This document shows positions 9,437-18,622 of a DNA stretch of 64,000 nt, piece by piece. Each line of letters opens with the position of its first letter. Position 1 is the stretch's first letter. The notes under the pieces are model-generated. The model was not told where the DNA came from. It did not search any database and saw nothing but the letters and a program-made list of their open reading frames with translations. The DNA is taken from contig NZ_LMDJ01000001.1 in the NCBI RefSeq assembly GCF_001425045.1, positions 931,859 through 995,858 on the forward strand. Direction: 5' to 3'. The stretch comes from Massilia sp. Root351. GTDB taxonomy: Bacteria > Pseudomonadota > Gammaproteobacteria > Burkholderiales > Burkholderiaceae_D. Position numbers and translations under genes: made by a program.

Positions 9437-10669
9437 TTGATCGAGCAAGCCGCCGCGAGAAAATCCAGCAAAGCACCCACTGCCGGCGCGCTGCTGGATG
9501 CCGCCTGCCGCATCGTACTTGGCGAAGGCCTGGCCGGCCTGACGCTGCGCCCGCTGGCTGAAATACTGGGCGTCTCGGTGACCGTGCTCACCACGCACTA
9601 CGGCGCGCGCGCCGACATCATCGCCGCCATCTGCAGCGCCGCTAGTACGCAGGACGCGCTGCTGCTGGAGCGCTGGCGCGGCATGCTGGCGGCTCTGCCT
9701 CCGCTGCCGCCGGCCATGGCCGCCGACCTGGCTGAGGCCATCCTGGAAGAGCAGGCCATTGAGCAGCGCGCACTGTCCATGCTGTACCTGGAACTGTTGC
9801 ACGGCTGCACCTGGGACCGGTCCCTGCAGCCTGCGTTCGCCGCCTGGCGCGCGCAGCGGCGTGCGTTCTGGGACGAATTCGGGCGCCGTGCCGGGCTATT
9901 TCCCGCCTTGCTGAGCTGTGGCTGGTGGCATGGCTACGCTGTCGCGGAACTGGCTTACAGCATGGTGTTGAACACGCTCCCGCCGTATCGCATGCTGCGC
10001 CGACTGTGCCTGCAACGCCTGTTTGACGGCGCAGCCGCGTCCGCCCCGGATGCCGCGGACGGCGCCCTGTTCGCCTTGCTGTTCGAGCAAATGCAATCCG
10101 GCGCTGCGGCAGCCGGACCGTCCGCAGGCCGCGCGCCCGGGTGGTGCGCGCTGGCTGCGCGCGCTTGCGGCATGCGGCTTGCAGCGCAGGGCGTCAGCGG
10201 GTTGACGCACCGCGCCATCGCGGCGGAGATCGGCGTGCCGCACACGACGCTGAGCTACCGCTTTCCCACCCAGCACGAGCTGGTGAGGGCGGGGCTGGAA
10301 TTCATCGCCGCCCATATCCTGACGGCGGTGACAGCGGACAGCCTGACGGATCTGCAGCGCCTGCGCACCGAGGGCGACGGCCGGAAGCTCGACCTGGCGC
10401 GCGCGAATTTTGCCATGGCCATCGCGGCGGCGCGCATGCCCGGCTTGGCGGCGTACACGGCGGGCATGCGCAGCCGGCGCGGCAACAACCTGGTGAAGGT
10501 CTTAGAAAAATACATGCCTGCGGTGCGCGGGGTCGATGCGCTGTGCGCACAGGTGATTTCCATGGGACTGACCGGCTTGACCAACACCGAGCCGCCCGGC
10601 CAGGCGTCCGAGTCATCGGTCGCCTCGGCCTTCTCGGCAGCCGCGGACTGGCTGCGCGGGACGGGCTAG
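9437..10669 (+). CDS. Double TetR-family transcriptional regulator
   Basis: This 410-residue protein holds two TetR-like DNA-binding domains in one chain. The first helix-turn-helix is near residues 35-65 (LAEILGVSVTVLTTHYG) and the second near 250-285 (IAAEIGVPHTTLSYRFP). Each is followed by a helical ligand-binding-type region. The start is a TTG at 9437; no in-frame ATG or GTG lies nearby and the upstream sequence has only a weak ribosome site. Usual TetR proteins have about 200 residues and dimerise, so this looks like a fused tandem dimer whose two halves have diverged. The target is unknown: the nearest genes are the small unknown protein upstream and the convergent lipoprotein/SurE pair downstream. 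Confidence 0.82.
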   Translation: MIEQAAARKSSKAPTAGALLDAACRIVLGEGLAGLTLRPLAEILGVSVTVLTTHYGARADIIAAICSAASTQDALLLERWRGMLAALPPLPPAMAADLAEAILEEQAIEQRALSMLYLELLHGCTWDRSLQPAFAAWRAQRRAFWDEFGRRAGLFPALLSCGWWHGYAVAELAYSMVLNTLPPYRMLRRLCLQRLFDGAAASAPDAADGALFALLFEQMQSGAAAAGPSAGRAPGWCALAARACGMRLAAQGVSGLTHRAIAAEIGVPHTTLSYRFPTQHELVRAGLEFIAAHILTAVTADSLTDLQRLRTEGDGRKLDLARANFAMAIAAARMPGLAAYTAGMRSRRGNNLVKVLEKYMPAVRGVDALCAQVISMGLTGLTNTEPPGQASESSVASAFSAAADWLRGTG

Positions 10670-10671
10670 CC

Positions 10672-11337
10672 TTACTCCGGATAGGCCCACAGGTCGACCG
10701 GCGCGGTAGCGCCGGAAGCGAGCAGGCGGAATCCCGCTGGCGCGTAGTCGCTGTCGACCACCAGGAAGCCCTCCGACTGGGCGGGCAGGTCGCCGCAGCC
10801 AGACGCTGCCAACGACAGCGTCAGCGTATGCGGCAGCGTGCTTGCCGCCACCTTGCCGGATAGCTTGCAGCTGGTGCCGCCCGCGACGATATCGCCGCCG
10901 GCGTTCACCGAAAACGCCGCCACGCCGCCGCCGGCCAGGCGCACCGCGTAGTTCCTGGCGATGGCCGCCGCATTGATCGTGGTCGACGGGATGGGACTGC
11001 TGCCCAGCAGTTCCAGCGACACGTCCCTGGTGGCGGCCGGCATGGCCTGCCACGCGCCGCTGCCTTCGCGGCGGTACACGGCCGTGGCCTGCTGCGCGCT
11101 ATTGTTGAGCACCAGCAGGCGGCTGCCGTCCGCCGCCGCGTAATACTTGCCGGCGCTCGGGTTGGCGGCGTCGCCGGTGCTGACCGCATAGGCGCCTGCT
11201 GCCAGCTCGGCCACCTTCACGCTTGGCGCCGGCAGCGCTTCGGGGGTATCGCTGCTGCAGCCGCTCAGCAGCATCGCCGGCAGCGGGGACAGCATCACCA
11301 GTGCCGCGCGGGCCTGGACTGGAATGAATGGCTTCAT
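10672..11337 (-). CDS. Putative lipoprotein
   Basis: This 221-residue protein starts at 11337. It has a short positive N-terminus, a hydrophobic core and a lipobox LLSGC, with the lipidated Cys near residue 26. The rest is rich in Ala, Gly and Ser and probably beta-rich, with two Cys residues (GTSCKLSG, ASGCGDL) that could form a disulfide. No known domain is recognised. It lies 8 bases after the exported SurE-like gene, so the two form an operon. Its stop is 2 bases from the end of the TetR gene on the other strand. A surface or periplasmic role tied to the nucleotidase is plausible but unproven. Confidence 0.7.
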   Translation of the reverse strand: MKPFIPVQARAALVMLSPLPAMLLSGCSSDTPEALPAPSVKVAELAAGAYAVSTGDAANPSAGKYYAAADGSRLLVLNNSAQQATAVYRREGSGAWQAMPAATRDVSLELLGSSPIPSTTINAAAIARNYAVRLAGGGVAAFSVNAGGDIVAGGTSCKLSGKVAASTLPHTLTLSLAASGCGDLPAQSEGFLVVDSDYAPAGFRLLASGATAPVDLWAYPE

Positions 11338-11345
11338 GGCGCGGC

Positions 11346-12296
11346 TCACTGGGCAAACAGGTCGCGCAGACGCAGGCGCAGCCACTGCTGGGCGGCGGGA
11401 CGCTGTTCGTAGCCCACTTGCATGGCGGTCACGGCCACCTTGGTCTTGTACAGCAGCGCTTCATCCTCCGCCTGTTCGGCCGTCGCCGCGCCGGGCGCGG
11501 AGCCCGACAGCCCCCACGGCGCACCGCTGTTGAACTTCAGGTTGTAGGTGTCGTACGTGCCCTGGCGCGCAAAGGCCCAGCTGGCGTTGGCGGCGGGCGT
11601 ATCGGGGAAATTGACATTCAGCGCCACGCCTGCGGGCAGCAGCGGCCCGGCGCCGGCTTTCGCCTGCAGCGTGGCGAGCAGCCTGGCGGTCAGCTGCGCG
11701 ACGGTGCGCGACACCGGGCTGGCCAGCGTATTGTTGTCGGTGCTGTTGGCGCCGGCGCTCAGCGCGATGGCCGGCAGGCCGCGCCCGGCTGCGAACTGGG
11801 CATTGCCGATGGTGCCCGAGTTGATCACCAGCTTGCCCACGTTCTGGCCTTCGTTGGGGCCGGACAGCACCAGGTCCGGCGCCTTGCCCCAGCGCGCGGG
11901 CGCCAGCACGTCCAGGCCATACATCAGCGACATCACCGGTGTGCCGTGCACATAGTTGAAATCGCCGCCGGTGTAGCCGGTCTTGGTAAATGGGCCTACA
12001 GCGGGCGCGCCCACCGGCGCGGCGCCGTTGTGGCAGCCCTTCTCGGCGTCGATCTGGGTCTTGTCATTGTCGGGCACGATGATGGTGGTGCTGTACATGA
12101 CGATGGCGGAACTGCGTCCGCTTTGCGGCGAGCAGGGCACCGACACGATGACCGAATGACCGGCGGCCTTCAGTTCGTCGTACAAGGCTTTCAGGTTGCT
12201 GGTGAGGCCGTCATCGTTGCTCAGCACGATGTTCAGCGCGAAGGCGGGACTGGCGCACAGGGCCAGTCCGGCGCTCATGATCAGGCGGTGGTTCAT
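11346..12296 (-). CDS. Exported SurE-like 5'/3'-nucleotidase
   Basis: This 316-residue SurE-family phosphatase has the metal-binding Asp pair at 28-29 (LSNDDG) right after a signal peptide (cleavage after AFA near 21). It also has a Ser-rich GRSSAIVMYST segment, HGTPV and SGPNEGQN, matching the SGxNxGxN signature. SurE proteins remove phosphate from nucleoside monophosphates and are normally cytoplasmic, about 250 residues long. Export is therefore the unusual point. An insertion with two Cys residues (SVPCSPQS, EKGCHNG) follows the first motif. It may scavenge nucleotides in the periplasm. The lipoprotein gene follows after 8 bases. An AT-rich stretch at 12340-12420 probably holds its promoter. 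Confidence 0.82.
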   Translation of the reverse strand: MNHRLIMSAGLALCASPAFALNIVLSNDDGLTSNLKALYDELKAAGHSVIVSVPCSPQSGRSSAIVMYSTTIIVPDNDKTQIDAEKGCHNGAAPVGAPAVGPFTKTGYTGGDFNYVHGTPVMSLMYGLDVLAPARWGKAPDLVLSGPNEGQNVGKLVINSGTIGNAQFAAGRGLPAIALSAGANSTDNNTLASPVSRTVAQLTARLLATLQAKAGAGPLLPAGVALNVNFPDTPAANASWAFARQGTYDTYNLKFNSGAPWGLSGSAPGAATAEQAEDEALLYKTKVAVTAMQVGYEQRPAAQQWLRLRLRDLFAQ

Positions 12297-12471
12297 GGAG
12301 TTGTCTCAGCCGGGGAGTGATTGGAGGCTGTGATCTTATCGAGGCTTTGTGACGACAATATGACGTTGGTACGGAATATTTTTCCGATATTATCCATTAA
12401 TACCGTTATTAAAATACGGCTGTACGAATCGAGCGCCGCCGGCCCTGGCCTGGGCTCGGCCGGGAAGGCCG

Positions 12472-12489
12472 TTCCCGCTACAGCGGGAA
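12472..12489 (-). terminator. Hairpin after the hydroxyisourate hydrolase gene
   Basis: TTCCCGCT and AGCGGGAA form a perfect inverted repeat with 2 bases between them (about a 6-bp stem and 6-base loop in RNA). It lies 9 bases beyond the stop of the gene ending at 12498. There is no T-run, so it is at best a weak terminator or an RNA 3'-end hairpin. Confidence 0.35.
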
Positions 12490-12497
12490 ATGAACAG

Positions 12498-12935
12498 CTA
12501 GTTGCCGCGATAGGTGGAATAGCCGAACGGGCTGAGCAAAAGCGGAATATGGTAGTGCTGGGCGGCCGCGTCCATCTTGAACTCGACGGGTATGCGCGGG
12601 AAGAACGTGGGTTTGCCCTGGCGCGCAAAATGCTCGCCGGTCTCGAACACGATGCGGTAGTGGCCCGCCGCGACCGGCTGGCCTTCCGGATACAGCGCGG
12701 CAATGCGTCCCTGCGCATTGGTCACGCCGCCAGCCAGCGCGCGCCACTGTTCGCCGCTGCGCTGCTCCAGCGTGACGCGGATGCCCTCGGTTGCCAGCCC
12801 GCTTTGCAGGTCGAGCACATGCACGCTGAGCGGATTTGGCGCGGCGGCCGCCAGGGCGTGCGCCGCTGCCAGCGCAAGCGCCAGCGCGATGTGTTTGGCG
12901 TGCTTGCAGCGATTGATCTGATTGAACTGATGCAT
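12498..12935 (-). CDS. hiuH: Periplasmic 5-hydroxyisourate hydrolase (transthyretin-like)
   Basis: This 145-residue protein contains the transthyretin-like hydrolase fold of purine breakdown, which turns 5-hydroxyisourate into the OHCU intermediate. Family landmarks are PLSVHVLDLQSG near the mature N-terminus, an Arg in the RIVFETG strand, FFPRIPVEF, and the diagnostic C-terminal YHIPLLLSPFGYSTYRG. It ends YRGN rather than the common YRGS. A signal peptide (residues 1-32, Ala/Leu-rich, cleavage in AAAA) sends it to the periplasm, as in E. coli HiuH. It is divergent from an HprRS/CusRS-like two-component pair. In E. coli hiuH neighbours hprRS and is controlled by it, so the arrangement appears conserved. 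Confidence 0.92.
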   Translation of the reverse strand: MHQFNQINRCKHAKHIALALALAAAHALAAAAPNPLSVHVLDLQSGLATEGIRVTLEQRSGEQWRALAGGVTNAQGRIAALYPEGQPVAAGHYRIVFETGEHFARQGKPTFFPRIPVEFKMDAAAQHYHIPLLLSPFGYSTYRGN

Positions 12936-13155
12936 GGAAGGCTCCCAGTTGGTGGAAGAATCGGATGGGCCGCCTTGGCCTGGCCGGCCTGGTCCAGCGC
13001 GGGGATTGCGGCCTGCGCCGCCAGCGCGCAGGCATGGTCGTTGACGGCGCCGCCGCCGCCGGCCACGCCGATGGCCGGTTTCAGCATGATGTCCTCGTCA
13101 AATGGTCGGCAGCGGCAGTCTGGCATGCGGCCCCGGACGGCAAGCTGATCGCCAG

Positions 13156-13171
13156 ATGACAATTTCGTCAT
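13156..13171. promoter_or_regulatory. Likely HprR/CusR-type operator
   Basis: ATGACAATTTCGTCAT is a dyad: ATGACAA and TCGTCAT are inverted repeats with one mismatch, separated by TT. It closely resembles the CusR/HprR box core (TGACAA-N2-TTGTCA). It sits between hiuH and the two-component genes, just upstream of a TAGAAT (13194-13199) that could be the -10 of the regulator operon. Autoregulation and control of hiuH are inferred from this position. Confidence 0.6.
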
Positions 13172-13221
13172 GTTGCGGCGCTGCACGCAGGGGTAGAATG
13201 GCTTTTTTACCGCTGTTTCCC

Positions 13222-13938
13222 ATGGCCATCCTGATCATCGAAGACGAGCCGAAAACCGGCGCCTACCTGTTGCGCGGCCTGGCCGAGTCCGGGTTCGCCG
13301 TGCGGCTGGCGCGCACCGGCCGCGACGGCCTGGCGCAGGCGCGCGAGGAGGAAACCGCGCTGATCGTGCTGGACGTGATGTTGCCCGGCATGGATGGGTG
13401 GCAAGTGCTGGCGGCCTTGCGGGCCGGCCGCGAGACCGCGCACATTCCCGTGCTGTTCCTGACCGCGCGCGACGAAGTGCAGGACCGCGTGCGCGGCCTG
13501 GAACTGGGCGCGGACGACTACCTGGTGAAACCGTTCGCCTTCGTGGAACTGGTGGCGCGCATCCGCACGCTGCTGCGGCGCGGCCCGGTCCGCGAGCAGG
13601 AGCTGCTGCGCATCGGCGACATGGAGATCGACGTGCTCAAGCGCCGTGTGCGCCGCAGCGGCAGCGTCGTCACGCTGACGGGCCAGGAGTTCGCGCTGCT
13701 GCACCTGCTGGCGCGGCGCGAGGGCCAGGTCTTGTCGCGCGCGCTCATCGCCTCTCAGGTGTGGGACATGAATTTCGACAGCGACACCAATGTGATCGAC
13801 GCGGCCGTACGCCGGCTGCGGCGCAAGATCGACGACCCGTTCCCGCACAAGCTGATCCACACGCGGCGCGGCATGGGCTATGTGTGCGAGGCGGGCGATG
13901 GGGGCGAGCATGGCGGCGTGGCGGCGCCCGCTGCATGA
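13222..13938 (+). CDS. OmpR-family response regulator, HprR/CusR-like
   Basis: This 238-residue regulator has a receiver (IIEDE, phospho-acceptor in [11 protein letters not shown], Lys in LVKPFAF) and a C-terminal winged-helix domain. The latter includes [38 protein letters not shown] and the final [10 protein letters not shown]. These segments are typical of the heavy-metal/oxidant group (CusR, CopR, IrlR, HprR). The ATG at 13222 starts directly at the receiver fold. An earlier ATG at 13198 follows AGGGG but overlaps the likely -10 element. The stop overlaps the start of the kinase (ATGA), giving translational coupling. The divergent hiuH and the dyad at 13156 suggest it controls hiuH in response to peroxide or copper. 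Confidence 0.92.
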   Translation: MAILIIEDEPKTGAYLLRGLAESGFAVRLARTGRDGLAQAREEETALIVLDVMLPGMDGWQVLAALRAGRETAHIPVLFLTARDEVQDRVRGLELGADDYLVKPFAFVELVARIRTLLRRGPVREQELLRIGDMEIDVLKRRVRRSGSVVTLTGQEFALLHLLARREGQVLSRALIASQVWDMNFDSDTNVIDAAVRRLRRKIDDPFPHKLIHTRRGMGYVCEAGDGGEHGGVAAPAA

Positions 13939-15323
13939 AGGCGCTGCGCAATTCGCTGGCGCTGCGCGTCACTGCCGCCTTCGTGCTGATCGTGGGGCTG
14001 GCGGCGGCCGGTCTGGGCACGTATCTGTACCGCGCCTTTGTGGATGAGATCGAGCGGCGCGACGATATCCAGCTGCTGGGCAAGCTGCGCCAGGTGCAGA
14101 TACTGCTTGGCCGTCCCGGTGCTGCGGAGTTGATACGCGCCCAGCCGGATTTTTTCCGCGACACCATGAGCGGCCAGGAAAATTCGCTGGTGCGCTTCGT
14201 GGGGCCGGACGGCGCGGTGCTGGCCGACATCAATGCCGGCGGCGAGCGCTATCCGGTGCCGCCGGCCGCCGGCGCCACGGCGGACCGCGCCGCGATTGCG
14301 CACTGGCGCAGCAGCCGGGGCGACCCTGGGCGGGTGGTCGCCGGCACGGCGCGGCTGGGCGCCGGCGAGGTGACGGTGATCGTGGCCCGGGTGTACGCCG
14401 AACGCGCGGCGCTGTTTGCGCGCTACCGGGGCCACATCGCCGCCGCCTCCGCCGTCAGCGCGCTGGCTGCCGCCCTGTGCGCCGCGCTGATGCTGCACCG
14501 GGGGCTGCGGCCCTTGCGCGTGGTGGCCAGCCACGCGGCGCTGGTGCGCCCCGGCACGCTGGCGCAGCGGCTGGAGGCCGGCCAGGCGCCGTCCGAGCTG
14601 CAGCCGCTGATCGATGCGCTGAACGCCATGCTGGAGCGGCTGCAGCAGGGCTACGCGCGCCTGTCGGGATTTTCCGCCGACCTGGCCCATGAGTTCCGCA
14701 CGCCGGTGGCCAACCTGCTCGGGCAAAGCCAGGTCATGCTGGCGCAGCCGCGCAGCACGGCCGAGTACGAGCAGCTGATCGTCTCCAACATCGAGGAGCT
14801 GGAGCGGCTGGCGCGGATGATAGAAAGCATGCTGTTCCTGGCGCGCGCGGAGCAGGAAGCGCTGCTGCCGGCCCGCCAGGCATTGCAGGCGCAGGACGAG
14901 ATGCGCAAAGTGGCCGGGCTGTTCGAAGGCATGGCCGAAGAGCATGGCTTGCGCATCGCATGCGTGGGACGGGCCGAGGTGCTGGCCGACGCGCCCTTGC
15001 TGCGGCGCGCGCTGGCCAACCTGGTGTCGAACGCAGTGCGCCACGCCGGCGAGGGCAGCACCATCGTCCTGCGGGCGGCGCAAGCCGGTGCGTCGGCCTG
15101 CATCAGCGTCGAGAACACCGGCTCGCCGATTGCGCCGGAGCACCTGCCGCACCTGTTCGAGCGCTTTTACCGTGCCGACCCGGCGCGCGGCAACGTGGAC
15201 GGATCGACCGGCCTGGGGCTGGCCATCGTGCGCGCCGTCATGGACCTGCATGGCGGCGCCGCTGCCGTCCATGCGGACGGCGCCGGGACGCGCTTCACGC
15301 TGACGTTCCGGGCGGACAGGTAG
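13935..15323 (+). CDS. Heavy-metal/oxidant-type sensor histidine kinase, HprS/CusS-like
   Basis: This 462-residue membrane kinase has TM1 near residues 12-33, a periplasmic domain of about 140 residues, and TM2 near 175-195. HAMP follows, then a HisKA H-box ([18 protein letters not shown]) and a HATPase domain ([32 protein letters not shown]). The [13 protein letters not shown] and [17 protein letters not shown] segments are typical of the heavy-metal sensor kinase family (CusS/CopS/HprS). It overlaps the regulator gene by 4 bases. The periplasmic domain has no obvious His- or Met-rich copper site, so the true signal, copper or peroxide/hypochlorite, cannot be decided here. Confidence 0.92.
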   Translation: MKALRNSLALRVTAAFVLIVGLAAAGLGTYLYRAFVDEIERRDDIQLLGKLRQVQILLGRPGAAELIRAQPDFFRDTMSGQENSLVRFVGPDGAVLADINAGGERYPVPPAAGATADRAAIAHWRSSRGDPGRVVAGTARLGAGEVTVIVARVYAERAALFARYRGHIAAASAVSALAAALCAALMLHRGLRPLRVVASHAALVRPGTLAQRLEAGQAPSELQPLIDALNAMLERLQQGYARLSGFSADLAHEFRTPVANLLGQSQVMLAQPRSTAEYEQLIVSNIEELERLARMIESMLFLARAEQEALLPARQALQAQDEMRKVAGLFEGMAEEHGLRIACVGRAEVLADAPLLRRALANLVSNAVRHAGEGSTIVLRAAQAGASACISVENTGSPIAPEHLPHLFERFYRADPARGNVDGSTGLGLAIVRAVMDLHGGAAAVHADGAGTRFTLTFRADR

Positions 15324-15440
15324 GCCCGGCGCGTCGGCGCATGCCGCCTCATCCATGCGGCGCAGCTTGCGCGCCAATGGTATGCTCGGCTTGCACGACA
15401 GAGCCCGCGCCACGCGCGCAACCCAGCTGACACAGGCGCC

Positions 15441-17969
15441 ATGGAGCCGCATTTGCACTTCTCTACCGTTGCCGTTCCCGACTATCGAGCGCTGTTCGAG
15501 GCGACGCCGTCGCCATACCTCATCCTGGCGACGGATTTCAAAATTGTTTCTGCGAATAACGCTTATCTGCGGGCGACCAGGACCACACATGACGAGATAG
15601 TCGGCCGCGACATTTTCGACGTGTTTCCGGACAATCCCGACGACCCGGCCGCCAGCGGCGTGACGGCCTTGCGCGCGTCGCTGCTGCGGGTGCTGCGCTC
15701 CGGGCGTCCCGACGCGATGGCGATCCAGAAATACGACATTCCCGTCGCCGGCCAGGCCGGCGTGCGGTTCGAAGAGCGCCACTGGAGTCCCATCAATACG
15801 CCCGTGTTCGACGCGGACGGTGAACTGAGCCACATCATCCATTGCGTGGAGGATGTGACTGATTTCGTCAAGACCAGGGAGCGCAGCGCCCGCATGGCGT
15901 CGGAAATCGACGAGCAGGCGCTGGAGATCGAAATCGCCAACCGGCGTTTGCGGCTGGCGAATGAAAAGCTGGAGGAGCGGATGGCTGTGCGGATCGAGGA
16001 GCGGCGCCGGACTGAACAGAAACTGCGCGCCAGCGAGCAGCGCTACCGATCGCTGTTCGAATCGATCGACGAGGGGTTTTGCGTTATCGAGATGCTGTAC
16101 GATGGGAACGGCCATCCCAGCGACTACCGCTTTTGCGATCTCAACCCCAGTTTCCAGAACCAGACCGGCCTGGTCGACGCCGTCGGCAAGACCATGCGCG
16201 AACTGGCGCCGGACCACGAATCGCACTGGTTCGACATCTACGGGCAGGTTGCCGCCACCGGCGTGCCGGTGCGCTTCGAGAACGAGGCCAGGGCGCTGCA
16301 CCGCTGGTACGACGTGTTCGCGTTCCGCCTCGAGGAGGAGGACGGCGCCAGGGTGGCGGTCCTGTTCAAGGACATCAGCGAGCAAAAGCGGATGACGGCA
16401 AGCCTGCGCCGTAGTGAGCAGTGCGCCAACGAAGCCGCTGCCCTGGCCGCTTCCGAGCGCAACAAGCTGAGCGCGCTGTTGCAGGCTGCCCCGGTGAGCA
16501 TCGTCGTCAGCGATGCGGAGGGCCGGATGCTGCTGGCCAATGCCGCGCATCGGCAACTGTGGGGCGAGCCGCAGGGGGACGCCTGCGTTGTCGACACCGC
16601 AGGCGCGCGGAAAGGCTGGTGGGCCGATCACTCGCAGCGCCACGGCAGGCCGCTGTTGCCGGACGAATGGCCCACCGCGCGCATCCTGGCGGGCGAAGAG
16701 CATCCGCGCGACATCGTCACCATCGAGTCGTGCGATGTGCCGCCGGTGCAGCGCACCGTCCTGATCACCGGCGCGCCCGTCAAGGACAGCCAGGGCAAGA
16801 TCGTGGGCGCGGTGGTGGCGCAGATGGACATCAGCGACCGCATCCGCGCGGAAGACGCGCTACGCCAGGCGGACCGCAGGAAGGACGAGTTCCTTGCCAT
16901 GCTGGCGCACGAGCTGCGCAACCCGCTGGCGCCGATTTCGGCCGCCGCCGACCTGCTGGCGCTGGGACAAGCCGAGGAAGAGCGTATCCGCCAGACCAGC
17001 GGCATCATCGCGCGCCAGGTCAAGCACATGAGCGGGCTGGTGGACGACCTGCTGGACGTGTCGCGCGTGACGCGCGGCCTGGTCACGCTTGACAAGACGC
17101 GGCTTGACGCGCGGCGCATCCTGGCCGACGCTGTCGAGCAAGTTCGTCCGCTGATCGAGTCGCGCGGCCACCGCCTGGCCGTGCACACGCCGCCCGAGAC
17201 GGCCTTTCTCGACGGTGATGCCAAGCGGCTGGTGCAAGTGGTCGCCAACCTGCTCAACAATGCGGCCAAGTACACGCCCGAAGGCGGCGACATCGTGCTG
17301 AACATGGCAGTGGAAGGCGGCCGGATCAGCATCAGCGTGGCCGACAACGGCATTGGCATGGCGCCGGAACTGCAGCCGACGGTGTTCGACCTGTTCACCC
17401 AGGCCACGCGCACGTCCGACCGGGCGCAGGGCGGGCTGGGCATCGGGCTGGCGCTGGTGAAACGGCTGGTGGAGCTGCATGGCGGCGGCGTCGCCGCGCA
17501 CAGCGACGGCATCGGCAAGGGCAGCCGCTTTGCAGCCTGGCTGCCCCGGCTGGACGGCCAGGACGCGCCGGCGCCCACCCGGGCGCATGCGGTGGTGGCG
17601 GGCGCCGCCGGCAAGATGCTCAAAGTGCTGGTGGTGGACGACAACGCCGACGCGGCCAACATGCTGGGCATCCTGGTCGAGGAACTGGGGCACAGAGCCT
17701 TCATCGAACTGCACCCGCGCGCAGCCATCGAGCGCGCCCGCAGCGAGGCGCCGGACTTTTGCCTGCTCGACATCGGCCTGCCGGACATGGACGGCTTCGC
17801 GCTGGCGCGGCTGTTGAGAAGCCGGCCTGAAACGGCGAACGCGGTGCTGATCGCCGTGAGCGGCTACGGCCAGCCGGAGGACCGCGAGGCCGCCTTCAGC
17901 GCGGGCTTTGACCACTATTTCGCCAAGCCGATTGAATGCGCCAGGCTGGCCGGCCTGCTGCATCACTGA
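15441..17969 (+). CDS. PAS-PAS-PAS hybrid histidine kinase with C-terminal receiver
   Basis: This is an 842-residue cytoplasmic hybrid kinase. PAS1 spans about 14-130 (YLILATDFKIVSANNAYL), then a coiled coil to about 205. PAS2 is at about 210-325 (SLFESIDEGFCVIEMLY). PAS3 is at about 340-475 (LLQAAPVSIVVSDAEGRMLL), with a PAC-type end. The HisKA H-box is LAHELRNPLAPIS near 490, followed by HATPase (NLLNNAAKYTPEGG, DNGIGM, GLGIGLALV). A receiver at 725-840 carries VVDDN, LLDIGLPDMDG and AKPI. No membrane segment or cofactor-binding Cys/His motif stands out. No output regulator is adjacent. Its end overlaps the convergent decarboxylase-family gene by 7 bases. Confidence 0.93.
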   Translation: MEPHLHFSTVAVPDYRALFEATPSPYLILATDFKIVSANNAYLRATRTTHDEIVGRDIFDVFPDNPDDPAASGVTALRASLLRVLRSGRPDAMAIQKYDIPVAGQAGVRFEERHWSPINTPVFDADGELSHIIHCVEDVTDFVKTRERSARMASEIDEQALEIEIANRRLRLANEKLEERMAVRIEERRRTEQKLRASEQRYRSLFESIDEGFCVIEMLYDGNGHPSDYRFCDLNPSFQNQTGLVDAVGKTMRELAPDHESHWFDIYGQVAATGVPVRFENEARALHRWYDVFAFRLEEEDGARVAVLFKDISEQKRMTASLRRSEQCANEAAALAASERNKLSALLQAAPVSIVVSDAEGRMLLANAAHRQLWGEPQGDACVVDTAGARKGWWADHSQRHGRPLLPDEWPTARILAGEEHPRDIVTIESCDVPPVQRTVLITGAPVKDSQGKIVGAVVAQMDISDRIRAEDALRQADRRKDEFLAMLAHELRNPLAPISAAADLLALGQAEEERIRQTSGIIARQVKHMSGLVDDLLDVSRVTRGLVTLDKTRLDARRILADAVEQVRPLIESRGHRLAVHTPPETAFLDGDAKRLVQVVANLLNNAAKYTPEGGDIVLNMAVEGGRISISVADNGIGMAPELQPTVFDLFTQATRTSDRAQGGLGIGLALVKRLVELHGGGVAAHSDGIGKGSRFAAWLPRLDGQDAPAPTRAHAVVAGAAGKMLKVLVVDDNADAANMLGILVEELGHRAFIELHPRAAIERARSEAPDFCLLDIGLPDMDGFALARLLRSRPETANAVLIAVSGYGQPEDREAAFSAGFDHYFAKPIECARLAGLLHH

Positions 17970-18436
17970 GGGCGGGCAGGCTTGATGCCCCGTTTCTCGA
18001 ATACTTCGCGGGCGGCACTGATGCCGTTCAGCGCGCTCGGAAAGCCGGCATAGACCGCCATCTGGGTGATGATCTCGATGATCTCCTCCGGCTTGCAGCC
18101 CACGTTCAGGGCGCCCTCGATGTGGACCTTGAGTTGCGGCTGCGCGTTGCCCATGGCGGTGAGGGCGGAAATGGTGGCCAGTTCCCTGGTGCACAGCGCA
18201 ACGCCGGGCCGGGAGAACACGTCGCCGTAGGCAAAATCCACGATCCAGTTGCCCAGTTCGGGGGCCATGTCGCGCAGGGATTCGACCACCTGCTTGCCTT
18301 CGCTGCCGGTGATCTTGGCCAGGGTCGCGTTGCCCTTGGCACGCCGGTCGGCGTTCTCGGACGGCGCGGCGGAGGCCGCTGAAATCATCCCGGCAGACAG
18401 CCATGCCGTCGAGAACAGTATGCGTTTAAGTGTCAT
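17963..18436 (-). CDS. Exported carboxymuconolactone decarboxylase-family protein
   Basis: This 157-residue protein carries a signal peptide (cleavage after ASA near 23) and a CMD-family domain. Signature stretches are GVALCTRELATISALTAMG and HIEGALNVGCKPEEIIEII, followed by AVYAGFPSALNGISAA. The AhpD-type CxxC pair is absent; one Cys lies in each of the two stretches. Family members include gamma-carboxymuconolactone decarboxylase and peroxidase-like proteins. Because this one is exported, the classical beta-ketoadipate role is unlikely, and no pathway genes are near. A ribosome site (GGAG) precedes the ATG. It lies just upstream of a tRNA gene on the same strand. Confidence 0.88.
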   Translation of the reverse strand: MTLKRILFSTAWLSAGMISAASAAPSENADRRAKGNATLAKITGSEGKQVVESLRDMAPELGNWIVDFAYGDVFSRPGVALCTRELATISALTAMGNAQPQLKVHIEGALNVGCKPEEIIEIITQMAVYAGFPSALNGISAAREVFEKRGIKPARPQ

Positions 18437-18543
18437 CGTTTCACTCCTTTAGCGTTGTCGTTGGTGCGATGAAGCAGTCATCGCAAGGACAGGCTAAAAC
18501 TTCGAGTGCGCTCTAAGTCAAGCGGAAACCGTGGAGGGAAGGG

Positions 18544-18622
<79 letters not shown>

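Noticed and set aside
12722..13186. Minus-strand frame starting around 13088 (MLKPAIGVAGGGG...) with a GAGGA site, overlapping the start of hiuH
   Set aside because: Codon use looks plausible and it could be a leader peptide, but it runs into the well-supported hiuH signal peptide in another frame and shows no family, so it is not annotated.
13878..16703. 941-codon open frame on the minus strand, antisense to the HprS-like and triple-PAS kinase genes
   Set aside because: It is an effect of high GC content. The opposite strand encodes clear kinases with intact motifs across the whole stretch, and the minus-strand product shows no domain.
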